Under the pieces are notes generated by a model. It was not told the DNA's origin. It worked only from the letters and a program-made list of their open reading frames with translations, and ran no database searches. From the NCBI RefSeq assembly GCF_003363715.1, contig NZ_QREV01000009.1:1-64000 (forward strand): a DNA stretch of 64,000 nt. Direction: 5' to 3'. The position numbers and the translations under genes are program-made. Source of the DNA: Parabacteroides acidifaciens (lineage in GTDB: Bacteria > Bacteroidota > Bacteroidia > Bacteroidales > Tannerellaceae). Of the stretch, positions 37,587 through 46,768 are shown piece after piece; the stretch's first letter is position 1; each line of letters starts with the position of its first letter.

Positions 37587-37949
37587 ATGAAAGTAACAGA
37601 ATTGACAAAAGCGGATTTCCTGAAGAAAGTAGCTAACTACGAAGCCAGCCCGGACAAATGGGTGTACGAGGGAGACAAACCCTGTATCGTGGATTTCTAT
37701 GCCACCTGGTGCGGCCCCTGTAAGATGGTTGCCCCAATCCTGGAAGAGTTAGCGGACGAATATGCCGGAAAAATCGATTTCTACAAAGTCGATACGGAAA
37801 AAGAGGAAGAGCTCGCCGCTTCTTTTGGCATCCGGAGCATTCCTTCCCTTCTTTTTTGCCCGATGGGCGAAACGCCGCAGATGGCAAAAGGCGCAATGGG
37901 AAAAGCTGATTTCAAAAGAGCTATAGATGAGCTACTTTTGAAGAAATAA
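37587..37949 (+). CDS. trxA: Thioredoxin
   Basis: The 120-residue protein has the active site ATWCGPCKM near residue 45 and the cis-proline loop RSIPSLL near 90. The start ATG at 37587 has a GGAG-like site (AAAGGAGAA) 8 bases upstream. An upstream frame from 37530 would overlap sodB and is not needed. It reduces disulfides in cytoplasmic proteins. Position after sodB suggests an oxidative-stress operon. Confidence 0.94.
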   Translation: MKVTELTKADFLKKVANYEASPDKWVYEGDKPCIVDFYATWCGPCKMVAPILEELADEYAGKIDFYKVDTEKEEELAASFGIRSIPSLLFCPMGETPQMAKGAMGKADFKRAIDELLLKK

Positions 37950-37978
37950 AGGACAATATCCTACTCTGAATAAATGAT

Positions 37979-38016
37979 ACTCTCCGAGGCCTATTCAAGG
38001 ATTCGGAGAGTTTTTT
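37979..38016 (+). terminator. Terminator of the sodB-trxA unit
   Basis: ACTCTCCGA and TCGGAGAGT pair, followed by six T's. It lies 30 bases past the thioredoxin stop. Confidence 0.9.
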
Positions 38017-38049
38017 ATGAAAAATATTTCACATTATCCCTCCAAACTA

Positions 38050-38079
38050 TTGCACAATTAAAAATAATGCCTACCTTTG
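38050..38079 (+). promoter_or_regulatory. tRNA promoter
   Basis: TTG at 38050-38052 and TACCTTTG at 38072-38079 are separated by 19 bases, a very good match to the Bacteroidetes primary-sigma consensus. The first tRNA starts 40 bases downstream. Confidence 0.8.
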
Positions 38080-38118
38080 CACCCGCAATCGAGAGAGATT
38101 GATTATTAAAAGAAGAAT

Positions 38119-38192
38119 GCCTCTTTAGCTCAGTTGGCCAGAGCACGTGATTTGTAATCTCGGGGTCGTTGGTTCGAATCCGACAAGAGGCT
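38119..38192 (+). tRNA. tRNA-Thr (TGT anticodon)
   Basis: The acceptor stem is GCCTCTT/AAGAGGC and the D arm GCTC/GAGC. The anticodon loop is TTTGTAA with TGT, and the T arm GTTGG TTCGAAT CCGAC. The anticodon stem CGTGA/TCTCG contains one T-T mismatch. No CCA is encoded. Confidence 0.95.
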
Positions 38193-38201
38193 CAAAATCT
38201 T

Positions 38202-38284
38202 GGGCAGTTACCAGAGTGGCCAAATGGGGCTGACTGTAACTCAGCTGTCTTTCGACTTCGGTGGTTCGAATCCATCACTGCCCA
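38202..38284 (+). tRNA. tRNA-Tyr (GTA anticodon)
   Basis: The acceptor stem is GGGCAGT/ACTGCCC. The anticodon stem-loop is GCTGA CTGTAAC TCAGC with GTA. A long variable arm, typical of bacterial tRNA-Tyr, and a T arm GGTGG TTCGAAT CCATC follow. It is nine bases downstream of tRNA-Thr, so the two share a transcript. Confidence 0.96.
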
Positions 38285-38325
38285 CAAAAAAGACTTGGAA
38301 GAATATCTTTCAGGTCTTTTTTGTT
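38285..38325 (+). terminator. Terminator of the tRNA pair
   Basis: AAAAGACTT and AGGTCTTTT pair around a loop of about 13 bases, with trailing T's, directly after the tRNA-Tyr gene. Confidence 0.75.
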
Positions 38326-38345
38326 TTCACTTCACCCGGATTATC

Positions 38346-38660
38346 CTAATCCATATGGAAAATTTCCTGCAGGGAAATAGATACCGGAGAGTTATCCGGA
38401 TTTACATCCAAAAGATCGGACATATAGTCCCACCATTTTTGCACAATCAGATTATCCCCCATATCCTGGGAAGACGCCTCCCCTTTTACCTTTTGGCAAG
38501 CAAACAAAACATTGGTCTCTTTATCCCAATAAATGGAATAGTCACAAACTCCATTATCAGAAAGCATCTTTTTCAGTTCCGGCCAGATGGCAATATGGCG
38601 TCTTTGATATTCTTCCTCACATCCCGGCTTCAAATACATCTTAAAAGCTTCTCGTTTCAT
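38346..38660 (-). CDS. rhaM: L-rhamnose mutarotase family protein
   Basis: The 104-residue protein matches the RhaM/YiiL family in length and pattern: MKREAFKMYLKPG at the N-terminus, EYQRRHIAIWPEL (conserved His), then YSIYWD and QKWWDYM. The family interconverts anomers of L-rhamnose as a small dimer. No other rhamnose gene lies nearby, so it may serve pathways elsewhere or act on a related sugar. Confidence 0.88.
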   Translation of the reverse strand: MKREAFKMYLKPGCEEEYQRRHIAIWPELKKMLSDNGVCDYSIYWDKETNVLFACQKVKGEASSQDMGDNLIVQKWWDYMSDLLDVNPDNSPVSISLQEIFHMD

Positions 38661-38770
38661 TGTCTTTCATTTTAGTCCTTATTCTTTGATGAGGCAAAAG
38701 TAGATATATTCAAACGAACACAATCTGGATAATTGTGCATATACTTTAAAAATTTGATACAGATAACAAC

Positions 38771-38802
38771 AAAAAAAGCCATCCCCTGTTCATGGAGATG
38801 GC
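38771..38802 (-). terminator. Terminator of the grpE-dnaJ operon
   Basis: GCCATC/GATGGC form the core of the stem. On the minus strand seven T's follow. It lies 24 bases beyond the dnaJ stop. Confidence 0.85.
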
Positions 38803-38825
38803 CTCTTGCCAACTAAAAAGAATCT

Positions 38826-39983
38826 TTAGTCAAACATATGTCTGAATTTATCGAAAATCTTTTCCTTTACAGACTTCTTAGGCTGGAAGTTTGGAGAGTT
38901 TTCCAGACCGTTCATGATATCCTTTTCCGAAGGAGACAATGTCTCAGGGATATAAACGCTCACATTCACAAGCAAGTCACCCGTGCCATAGCTATTGACG
39001 GAAGGAAGCCCCTTATTACGCAAACGAAGCACCTTACCCGGCTGTGTTCCCGGCTCGATCTTGACTTTCGCCTTCCCGTCGATAGTAGGAACCTCCACCG
39101 TGCCGCCCAGGGCAGCTTGGGGCACACTCAACAGCAAGTTATACAACAGGTCGTTTTCATCGCGTATCAATTCAGGATGCGGCTCCTCTTCGACCAAAAT
39201 CAGCAAATCACCATTGATACCGCCGTGACGGGCTGCATTTCCTTTTCCACTCATGGAAAGTTGCATGCCTTCTGCGACACCGGCCGGAATATTGATCGTG
39301 ATCACTTCTTCATCGCGAACAATTCCCTCACCATTACATTCACTACACTTCTTGGTGATGATCTTGCCTTCACCACCACAGGTCGGACATGTTGTCTGCG
39401 TCTGCATCTGTCCCAGGATCGTATTGGCGATACGCGTGACGACGCCGCTACCGTGACAAGTCTCGCAAGTTTTAGAACTATGGTCGTCCTCCGCACCACT
39501 GCCATGGCATTTGGAACACGTGACATATTTCTTCACCTTGATCTTCTTCTCCACGCCACCGGCTATTTCTTTCAGGTTCAGCTTCACTTTCACACGCAGA
39601 TCGGAACCCCGGTTCACACGACGCCCGCCACGCGAACCGCCGCCAAAGCCGCTGAAACCGCCAAAGCCACCGAAATGTCCGCCAAAGATGTCGCCAAACT
39701 GGGAGAATATATCATCCATAGACATTCCGCCTCCGAAGCCACCGCCCTGTGAAGCGCCTCCTACTCCGGCATGGCCGAACTGATCGTACCGCTGCCGTTT
39801 TTGTGGGTCGCTCAGCACATCATACGCTTCGGCTGCTTCCTTAAAGTTTTCCTCAGCCTGCTTATCACCCGGGTTCTTGTCCGGATGGAACTGAATAGCC
39901 TTTTTCCGGTAGGCTTTCTTTATCTCTTCTGTCGAGGCATTCTTCTCGACGCCCAGCACTTCATAATAATCTCTTTTAGCCAT
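38826..39983 (-). CDS. dnaJ: Molecular chaperone DnaJ
   Basis: The 385-residue protein shows the J domain with HPD (QFHPDKNPG near 33), a Gly/Phe-rich segment (about 75-120) and four CxxCxGxG zinc repeats: [24 protein letters not shown] and CSECNGEG (about 155-225). The substrate-binding domains follow. It delivers substrates to DnaK and stimulates its ATPase. The gene follows grpE by 42 bases on the same strand; dnaK is not in the window. Confidence 0.97.
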   Translation of the reverse strand: MAKRDYYEVLGVEKNASTEEIKKAYRKKAIQFHPDKNPGDKQAEENFKEAAEAYDVLSDPQKRQRYDQFGHAGVGGASQGGGFGGGMSMDDIFSQFGDIFGGHFGGFGGFSGFGGGSRGGRRVNRGSDLRVKVKLNLKEIAGGVEKKIKVKKYVTCSKCHGSGAEDDHSSKTCETCHGSGVVTRIANTILGQMQTQTTCPTCGGEGKIITKKCSECNGEGIVRDEEVITINIPAGVAEGMQLSMSGKGNAARHGGINGDLLILVEEEPHPELIRDENDLLYNLLLSVPQAALGGTVEVPTIDGKAKVKIEPGTQPGKVLRLRNKGLPSVNSYGTGDLLVNVSVYIPETLSPSEKDIMNGLENSPNFQPKKSVKEKIFDKFRHMFD

Positions 39984-40025
39984 CTTTGTATCTGTCTGTT
40001 GTTATTTGCTTATTATCCTGCCATC

Positions 40026-40634
40026 TTACTCCCCGACAACCACTTTTGCATGACGGATCACTTTGTCATTCAAGGTGTAACCGGTTTGTACGCAATCCAG
40101 CACCTTTCCTTTCATATCAGGTTCCGGAGCCGGGATCATGGCAACAGCCTCAGATGTCTCAGCATCAAAAGGCTCACCAACCGTCTCGATCGGCTTTACA
40201 TTCTGCTGGGACAGGTAAGACATGAATTTAGAATAGATAAGTTCCACGCCTTCGGTAACAGCCTTTATATCTTCAGCTGTACGGATGTTCTGCAAGGCAC
40301 GTTCAAAATCATCGACAACAGGGAGCAGATGAGTCAGTGCGCTTTCGCCGCCATTCTTAATCAGCTCGGACTTTTCACGCAATGTACGTTTACGATAGTT
40401 GTCAAACTCAGCCATCAAGCGCAAATGAGAATCGTTCAGCTCGTTATACTTCTTCTTGAGTTCTTCCAATTCTCCCTGTCCGTCACATTCGTCCGTCACA
40501 TTGTCAGATGCAGCATTTTCGTCTGCCGCATTTACCTGTTCTTCCTGCAAATTTGTCGCATCATCAACACCCTGGCGTTCTTTTTTGTCAGCAGTTTCTT
40601 TCTTACTATTAAAATTCATCTTATTCATAACCAA
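40026..40634 (-). CDS. grpE: Nucleotide exchange factor GrpE
   Basis: The 202-residue protein has an acidic variable N-terminus and a long helix to about residue 105 (LMAEFDNYRKRTLREK is the family marker). A C-terminal beta domain follows, with LQNIRTAEDIKAVTEGVELIYSKF and the closing GYTLNDKVIRHAKVVV. It releases ADP from DnaK. It is the first gene of the grpE-dnaJ operon. Confidence 0.96.
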   Translation of the reverse strand: MVMNKMNFNSKKETADKKERQGVDDATNLQEEQVNAADENAASDNVTDECDGQGELEELKKKYNELNDSHLRLMAEFDNYRKRTLREKSELIKNGGESALTHLLPVVDDFERALQNIRTAEDIKAVTEGVELIYSKFMSYLSQQNVKPIETVGEPFDAETSEAVAMIPAPEPDMKGKVLDCVQTGYTLNDKVIRHAKVVVGE

Positions 40635-40784
40635 TTATATATTTTCATTACTATCTAATTGTCAATAAGATACCATACACATATCACACCATACATATAT
40701 ATGCCGGCATTATTCTTGTCGGTATCATTCACCAATATAACATCAAATATGCTGCCAACTGTTCTTACAGAACGAAAATATCTT

Positions 40785-40792
40785 TACCTTTG
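40785..40792 (+). promoter_or_regulatory. -7 box of the PDZ-protein gene
   Basis: TACCTTTG matches the consensus and lies 63 bases before the start codon. It may also serve mutS2 and corA downstream. Confidence 0.5.
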
Positions 40793-40855
40793 TGTAGTAA
40801 ATGATGATTTTATTGTCACATACAATATAGATTAATAAAACAATAGGAATTAATT

Positions 40856-42274
40856 ATGAAGAGAGCGATTTTGTCAGTCTTACTGCTATTTGCATTTCTT
40901 ACCGGTTTTGCTCAAAACCGGAATATCTGTCGGTTAGGCATCACATACGATATCAGTCAAAGCGATCATTGGGGTAAAAACAGGCCTGTTATTACCAGTA
41001 TCATTCCTTATTCCCCGGCGGAACTTGCCGGAGTGAAGACTAATGATATCATCATGGCCATCGACGGCGTCCAGACGTTGGATATCTCGCCCGAGGAAAT
41101 AGAAGAGATGTTGAACCCGGCCGGAAAAAATGAGGTGCTGCTCACTATCGGCAACCTGTCGAACCCTTCCAAGCAAGTCATGGTTAAAAAAGAATGCAAA
41201 AAAAGCAATGCCATCACGGAAGAACAACTGGCGACCGCTTTTTCCATGTATAGTCTGGAGACAACCAGCGAACGCGAATTTGTCTGCCCGTTCAAGACGA
41301 CAGTCACGGCCGATCCGGTCGATTTCGGAAAATTCAAGACTTTCGCATTCTCTGCCATAGACGAGAACAACAGTAAGCTGGAAACAGTTATCAACGAAAG
41401 CATTGAAAAGGAACTGACTAAAAAAGGAATGACAGTCGACGTGGACAGACCCGACATTCTGGTACAGACATTCTATTTCTTTGACAAGAATCCGAACTAC
41501 AAGGGAGCAAACAAAATACTGATTGAAAAAGAGCCCGTGTATCGTTACAACTTCCTCCAAAGCAAAATGGAAATATTCCCGTTCCTGAATCCGACAGCTG
41601 CAGAAACAGAGGCGGAATACCTGCTTCAGTTCGGTTTCCGCCTGATCGACCAGCGGGATGTGCCGGGCCGGATACTTTGGGAGTGTGAAGCAAACGAGTT
41701 GTTGGAAGATTCATACCGCCTGGACGAATATGCCCGTATCCATGCACCGTTGATGTGCATGCAATATCCGTACACCAAGTACCGCCGCAATGTGCCGTTC
41801 AAAGTCAACCAGAAGACATACAACTATACAGGTTTGAGCTATGACATCGACCGTATGGAACTGGTTACCGATGTCGACAAGAACTCTCCGGCCTATGCTG
41901 CCGGCTTGCGCCCGCGCGACGTTGTGGAAAAGATCAACAACCACAAGATGGATAACACGACGGAAGAGTTCTCCGCCGCTTATAAAGGATTTATCACCAA
42001 CACGATGAAATACCGCGATCCGAAAACCCGGTTTACGGATGCCAACGGATTTAAACGCTGTATGTTCTGGGATACATTCAAATACTCGCAGGTGGCCGAT
42101 GCGATCCAGAAGTCCGGAAACAAAGCCGCCTATTCTTACTTATATTATTACGCCCCTTATATCAACCCGTCAGGCAACAACGCCTGCACGTTCGATATCA
42201 AGCGGGGGAAGAACAAAATGGAAATCATCGTCCGTCCGACCATTCGCCGGTCTGTGACGGTCGAAGTAAAATAA
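40856..42274 (+). CDS. Exported protein with two PDZ domains and a DUF4136-like middle
   Basis: The 472-residue protein has a signal peptide ending LTGFAQ. A PDZ domain lies at about 25-110 (ITSIIPYSPAELAGVKTNDIIMAIDG). The middle (about 140-290) resembles DUF4136: DFGKFKTFAF and ELTKKGMTVDVDRPDILVQ. A second PDZ lies near 335-385 (VDKNSPAYAAGLRPRDVVEKIN). No protease triad is visible, so it is a binding scaffold rather than an HtrA enzyme. mutS2 starts 15 bases downstream. Confidence 0.8.
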   Translation: MKRAILSVLLLFAFLTGFAQNRNICRLGITYDISQSDHWGKNRPVITSIIPYSPAELAGVKTNDIIMAIDGVQTLDISPEEIEEMLNPAGKNEVLLTIGNLSNPSKQVMVKKECKKSNAITEEQLATAFSMYSLETTSEREFVCPFKTTVTADPVDFGKFKTFAFSAIDENNSKLETVINESIEKELTKKGMTVDVDRPDILVQTFYFFDKNPNYKGANKILIEKEPVYRYNFLQSKMEIFPFLNPTAAETEAEYLLQFGFRLIDQRDVPGRILWECEANELLEDSYRLDEYARIHAPLMCMQYPYTKYRRNVPFKVNQKTYNYTGLSYDIDRMELVTDVDKNSPAYAAGLRPRDVVEKINNHKMDNTTEEFSAAYKGFITNTMKYRDPKTRFTDANGFKRCMFWDTFKYSQVADAIQKSGNKAAYSYLYYYAPYINPSGNNACTFDIKRGKNKMEIIVRPTIRRSVTVEVK

Positions 42275-42289
42275 AGCATTTACAAGAAC

Positions 42290-44767
42290 GTGATATACCC
42301 ACAAAACTTCGAACAGAAAACGGGCTTCGATAAAGTCCGCCATTTAATTTCAGAAAAATGTTTAAGTCCGCTCGGAGAAGAGCGGGTGGCGGAGATGGAA
42401 TTCTCCGCCGACTTTCAAACCGTAACCGAACGCCTGGAACAGACAGACGAATTTGTCCGCATCCTGCATGGAGAAGACGAGTTTCCCGCCAGTTACTTCT
42501 TCGATGTGCGTTATTCGCTGAAACGAATACGCCCGGAAGGAACCTGGCTGGACGAAAAGGAGCTGTTCGACCTGAAACGGTCACTCCAGACTATCAACGA
42601 CATCATCCGTTTCTTCCGTCCCTCCATGGAAGAGGGAGAAGAGATCAAATATCCCGCCCTGACAGCTCTCGCCGGTGATATTATGGTGTTCCCGCAACTG
42701 ATCGGAAAGATAGATGCCATCCTCGATAAATTCGGGCGTGTAAAAGACAACGCCTCCCCCACGCTGGCACAAATACGGAAAGAGATATCCGCCACAATGA
42801 GCGGTATCTCGCGCAGCTTGCAATCGATCCTGCGCGCCGCCCAGTCAGACGGGGTTGTCGACAAAGATGTAACGCCGACCATGCGCGACGGCCGCCTGAT
42901 GATCCCTGTCGCCCCCGCCTTCAAGCGAAAAATCAAAGGGATCGTACACGACGAGTCGGCCAGCGGAAAAACAGTCTTTATCGAACCGGAAGTCGTGGTG
43001 GAAGCAAACAACCGTATCCGGGAACTGGAAGGAGACGAACGCCGGGAGATCATGAAGATATTAACGGAGTTCACCAATTTCGTGCGTCCGTCAGTGCCCG
43101 ACATCCTCCAATCGTACGAGTTCTTAGCCGAGATCGACTTTATCCGTGCTAAAGCCTTGTTTGCCGAACAGGTGAACGGGATCAAGCCGGTTGTCGAAAA
43201 CAAGCAACAAGTAGACTGGATCCGCGCCTCGCATCCCCTGCTCTACCTCTCACTGCAAAAACAAAACAAACAGGTCGTCCCACTGGACATCATGCTGGAA
43301 GAGAACAAGCGGCTGCTTATCATTTCCGGTCCGAACGCAGGCGGAAAATCAGTCTGCCTGAAAACAGTCGGACTGCTGCAATACATGCTACAATGCGGGC
43401 TGCTTATCCCGGTATATGAAAGTTCGAAAACAGGCCTGTTCGACAACCTGTTTATCGATATCGGCGACGAACAAAGCATCGAAAACGACCTGAGCACATA
43501 CAGTTCCCACCTGACGAACATGAAGTTCTTCGTGAAGAACTGCAACAGCAAGACGCTGATCCTGATCGATGAGTTCGGCAGCGGCACGGAACCGCAGATC
43601 GGTGGAGCCATTGCCGAAGCCCTGCTGGACCGTTTCAACCGGAACCACAGCTATGGCGTCATCACAACCCATTACCAGAATCTGAAGCATTTCGCGGAAG
43701 ATACGGAAGGGATCGTCAATGGAGCCATGCTCTATGACCGCCACCTGATGCAGCCCCTGTTCAAGCTGTCCATCGGAAACCCGGGCAGTTCTTTCGCTGT
43801 CGAAATAGCCCGGAAAATCGGTCTGCCGGAAGATGTCATTGCCGACGCATCCGCCAATGTAGGTTCCGACTATATCAATATGGACAAATACCTCCAGGAT
43901 ATCGTGCGCGACAAACGCTACTGGGAAAGCAAACGGCAGAACATCCGCCAACAGGAGAAAAAACTGGAAGATATCACCGCCCGCTACGAGCAGGACCTCG
44001 AAGCCGTAAGCAAACAACGGAAAGAGATCATGCGGACTGCCAAGGAAGAAGCACAGCGCATCCTCGCCGAAGCCAATGCCAAGATAGAAAATACGATCCG
44101 CGAGATCAAAGAGGCCCAGGCGGAAAAAGAGCAGACCAAGCTGGCCCGCAAAGCACTGGAAGAGTTCAAAGCTTCCGTGATAGCCGCCGAAGAGGAAGAC
44201 GACAAAATCGCCCGCAAAATGGCCAAACTGCAAGAGCGCAAAGAGCGTAAGAAGCAAAAGCAGAACACGCCGGCATCCAAGCAGACCTTCAACCGCGATG
44301 TCATAGAAGTGGGCGACAATGTCCGCCTCAAAGGACAAATGTCTGCCGGGACAGTTATGGAACTGCAAGGCAAACAGGCTGTCGTAGCCTTCGGCATGAT
44401 CAAAAGCACCGTCAAACTGGATCAACTGGAAAAGGTCAGCAAAGGCCAGATCAAGAAGGAAATCCAGAAAAGCACCTTTGTCAGTGTCCAGACAGCCGAC
44501 GATATGCACGAAAAGAAATTGAACTTTAAGCAGGAGATCGATGTTAGAGGTATGAGGGGAGACGAAGCATTGCAGGCGGTGACCTATTTTGTCGACGACG
44601 CCATACAGGTCGGTGCGGCCCGCATACGCATCCTGCACGGGACAGGGACAGGCATCTTGCGCCAGTTGATACGCGACTACCTGCACTCCGTGCCCGGCGT
44701 CCGCCAGTATCACGACGAACATGTCCAGTTCGGAGGTGCCGGCATAACTGTCGTAGAACTCGAATAA
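42290..44767 (+). CDS. mutS2: Endonuclease MutS2
   Basis: The 825-residue protein uses a GTG start (MIYPQNFEQK is the usual beginning in this order). It has MutS core and clamp helices and Walker A GPNAGGKS near 350. Walker B LILIDEFGSGTEP lies near 425, and THYQN near 460. A long coiled coil (about 520-660) leads to a C-terminal Smr nuclease domain with DVRGMRGDEAL and RILHGTGTGILR. MutS2 is linked to suppression of recombination and to ribosome collision rescue. CorA follows 13 bases later. Confidence 0.96.
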   Translation: MIYPQNFEQKTGFDKVRHLISEKCLSPLGEERVAEMEFSADFQTVTERLEQTDEFVRILHGEDEFPASYFFDVRYSLKRIRPEGTWLDEKELFDLKRSLQTINDIIRFFRPSMEEGEEIKYPALTALAGDIMVFPQLIGKIDAILDKFGRVKDNASPTLAQIRKEISATMSGISRSLQSILRAAQSDGVVDKDVTPTMRDGRLMIPVAPAFKRKIKGIVHDESASGKTVFIEPEVVVEANNRIRELEGDERREIMKILTEFTNFVRPSVPDILQSYEFLAEIDFIRAKALFAEQVNGIKPVVENKQQVDWIRASHPLLYLSLQKQNKQVVPLDIMLEENKRLLIISGPNAGGKSVCLKTVGLLQYMLQCGLLIPVYESSKTGLFDNLFIDIGDEQSIENDLSTYSSHLTNMKFFVKNCNSKTLILIDEFGSGTEPQIGGAIAEALLDRFNRNHSYGVITTHYQNLKHFAEDTEGIVNGAMLYDRHLMQPLFKLSIGNPGSSFAVEIARKIGLPEDVIADASANVGSDYINMDKYLQDIVRDKRYWESKRQNIRQQEKKLEDITARYEQDLEAVSKQRKEIMRTAKEEAQRILAEANAKIENTIREIKEAQAEKEQTKLARKALEEFKASVIAAEEEDDKIARKMAKLQERKERKKQKQNTPASKQTFNRDVIEVGDNVRLKGQMSAGTVMELQGKQAVVAFGMIKSTVKLDQLEKVSKGQIKKEIQKSTFVSVQTADDMHEKKLNFKQEIDVRGMRGDEALQAVTYFVDDAIQVGAARIRILHGTGTGILRQLIRDYLHSVPGVRQYHDEHVQFGGAGITVVELE

Positions 44768-44780
44768 AAAACATAAGGGT

Positions 44781-45863
44781 ATGAGGCGAAAAGAATCCGT
44801 GCGCCTACACAGGCACAAGCATATTTCAAACCGGCACCTGGCCGAACGGTATTATTATGCAGGTGAACATGAAACAGTCACGAACATTCGCCTCACCCAA
44901 TATAACGCCACCAACCTGCACACACGGAATCTCAGAACAGACGAAACATCATTCCGCAAATTGGCCGATGCAAACAGCATCAACTGGTTTCAAGTGAGCG
45001 GCCTGACCGATTCGGAAGCGATCACCCGCATGGTCAACGAGTTCGGGATGCATAACCTGGATGCCAAAGACATCCTGACGCCCCAGCACGTGGTCAAAAT
45101 AGAAGAATACGACAAGCACACGCTTATCATACTCAATTCTTCCTATTACAATGCCAATATGGAACTCAACTCCGAACATATCAGCCTGTTGATTACGGGA
45201 AATGTCGTGATCAGTTTTACGGAAAGCAATAATCCGGTGTTTGAAGACGCCTACAAAGCATTGGAATCCAATATGCTGAATATCCGGAAGAAAGGTAGCG
45301 GGCTACTGTTGGCATTCCTGCTTAACACCATTATCGCCAACCTGGTGGAAGCGGCCTCCAAAGTGGAAGAGATGCTTGAAGACATCGAGGAAACCCTGCT
45401 TGACATCAAAAACGACCAGGGAAACATGGGACAGTTGATCCAACAACACCGGAAAGAATATATGATTATCAGGAAAAACAGTCAGCCGCTGAAAGAACAG
45501 TTTGCCAAACTGCTACGTACCGAAAACGGGCTCATAAGCCCCGACATCCTGCCGATCTACAACGATTTGTCCGACCAATTGCTATTTGTTATCCAGACAA
45601 CAGAGAGCTGCCGGGAAATTATCTCCTCTCTGGTCGACCTGTATATATCCAATAACGACCTGCGCATGAATGCGATCATGAAACGTTTGACTATCGTTTC
45701 CACACTCTTCATTCCGCTCACATTCCTGGCAGGTATATGGGGTATGAATTTCAAGATTATGCCGGAGTTAGACTGGAGATACGGATATGGCATAGCCTGG
45801 TCGCTTATGCTGCTCACAGCAATTGTAACCTGGCTATACATGCGGAAAAAGGACTGGTTTTAG
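44781..45863 (+). CDS. corA: CorA family magnesium/divalent cation transporter
   Basis: The 360-residue protein has a large cytoplasmic N-domain, a long stalk helix (about 200-290) and two C-terminal membrane helices. The signature GMN is in AGIWGMNFKIMPELDW near 323. The tail ends YMRKKDWF. It moves Mg2+ or related cations. Its last codons overlap the end of the convergent recombinase gene by four bases. Confidence 0.94.
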   Translation: MRRKESVRLHRHKHISNRHLAERYYYAGEHETVTNIRLTQYNATNLHTRNLRTDETSFRKLADANSINWFQVSGLTDSEAITRMVNEFGMHNLDAKDILTPQHVVKIEEYDKHTLIILNSSYYNANMELNSEHISLLITGNVVISFTESNNPVFEDAYKALESNMLNIRKKGSGLLLAFLLNTIIANLVEAASKVEEMLEDIEETLLDIKNDQGNMGQLIQQHRKEYMIIRKNSQPLKEQFAKLLRTENGLISPDILPIYNDLSDQLLFVIQTTESCREIISSLVDLYISNNDLRMNAIMKRLTIVSTLFIPLTFLAGIWGMNFKIMPELDWRYGYGIAWSLMLLTAIVTWLYMRKKDWF

Positions 45864-46465
45864 AGTCCGTAGTTCCGTTTGAACATATAATACGTATTTC
45901 TGGAGACATTAAAACGCTTGCAAATCTCAATCACGGTGTCTCCGCGTTCGAGCATACTGATCACCTCCTCTTTATGCGCATCCAAGAAAGATTGTTTAGC
46001 GGCCGATCCTTTCGGACGCCCTAAAGGACCTCCCGTGTTCTTCTTGTGGGTCAAGGCCTCTTTTGTCCGGGTGGACATCAAACTATGTTCGATCTCGGTT
46101 ACCAGATTGAATACACTTCCCATAACTGGAAGATTTAAGGCGCCATCCAAGGCATACCGGTCTTTTATGCTGTAGACCTGAACTCCTTTTTCCATGCAGC
46201 GGCTCATGATTGCCATGACCTCCGACAAAGTGCGTCCAAGGCGGGAAATGTCCAAAAATATCAGCGTATCCCCTTTTTGCATACGGTCTACAACCATATC
46301 GATATTACGTTCGTCTTCCTTTCCTTTACCGAAACCGATAGTGACATCCGTAACCCACTTATCGACATTCATCTGATGATCCGACGCAAAGCGTTTTATT
46401 TCATCTTTCTGTATTTCAAGATGTTCTTTGTTAGATGTTCCAACTCTCAAATAAGCTATTATCAT
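45860..46465 (-). CDS. Mpi-family serine recombinase with altered catalytic motif
   Basis: The 201-residue protein has the resolvase/invertase fold order: N-terminal MIIAYLRV, LIFLDISRLGRTLSEVM near 75, then EIEHSLMSTRTKEAL near 130. GRPKGS near 155 precedes a C-terminal helix-turn-helix. The closest pattern I know is the Mpi master invertase of Bacteroides, which flips capsule promoters. The motif that normally reads RVST carries Gly at the serine position (RVGTSNKEH), with a Ser two residues later. Activity is therefore uncertain. Confidence 0.82.
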   Translation of the reverse strand: MIIAYLRVGTSNKEHLEIQKDEIKRFASDHQMNVDKWVTDVTIGFGKGKEDERNIDMVVDRMQKGDTLIFLDISRLGRTLSEVMAIMSRCMEKGVQVYSIKDRYALDGALNLPVMGSVFNLVTEIEHSLMSTRTKEALTHKKNTGGPLGRPKGSAAKQSFLDAHKEEVISMLERGDTVIEICKRFNVSRNTYYMFKRNYGL

Positions 46466-46768
46466 ATTTCCAGAAACTTAATAATTAAAAAACATAGAAC
46501 CAATGTTTAATTTTCGGTGAAGATACGAAAAGTAATAATAGTACAATAGCTAAACTTTCCATTTTATTTCAAGAAAATGTTAGGAACCCTCTCTTTTCCA
46601 CCACAAATCGAGTCGTATGCGAACAGTTATTCCACTAAAAATGACAGCCCGGACAAAATACCGGATAACCGGCGATTTATGACCCTTTCAATATCTTTCC
46701 AACTTCTATGAAATTCATATTTTTTCGTTAGCTTTGCAGTTTCAACCGTTAAATAACAATTTTCAGAA
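46466..46768. other. Spacer between recombinase and cobQ
   Basis: About 300 AT-rich bases contain the cobQ -7 box and no gene. I looked for a cobalamin riboswitch upstream of cobQ and for inversion repeats, and recognised neither. Confidence 0.5.
46729..46736 (+). promoter_or_regulatory. -7 box of cobQ
   Basis: TAGCTTTG matches TAnnTTTG and lies 32 bases before the cobQ start codon. The -33 region is weak. Confidence 0.5.

Noticed and set aside
43388-44818. 476-codon minus-strand open frame
   Set aside because: It is opposite mutS2, which has Walker and Smr motifs. The frame's product is Phe/Leu-rich without domain order.
46466-46768. Cobalamin riboswitch ahead of cobQ
   Set aside because: The expected B12-box-like sequence and nested stems are not visible. 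A plain -7 box lies close to the start.
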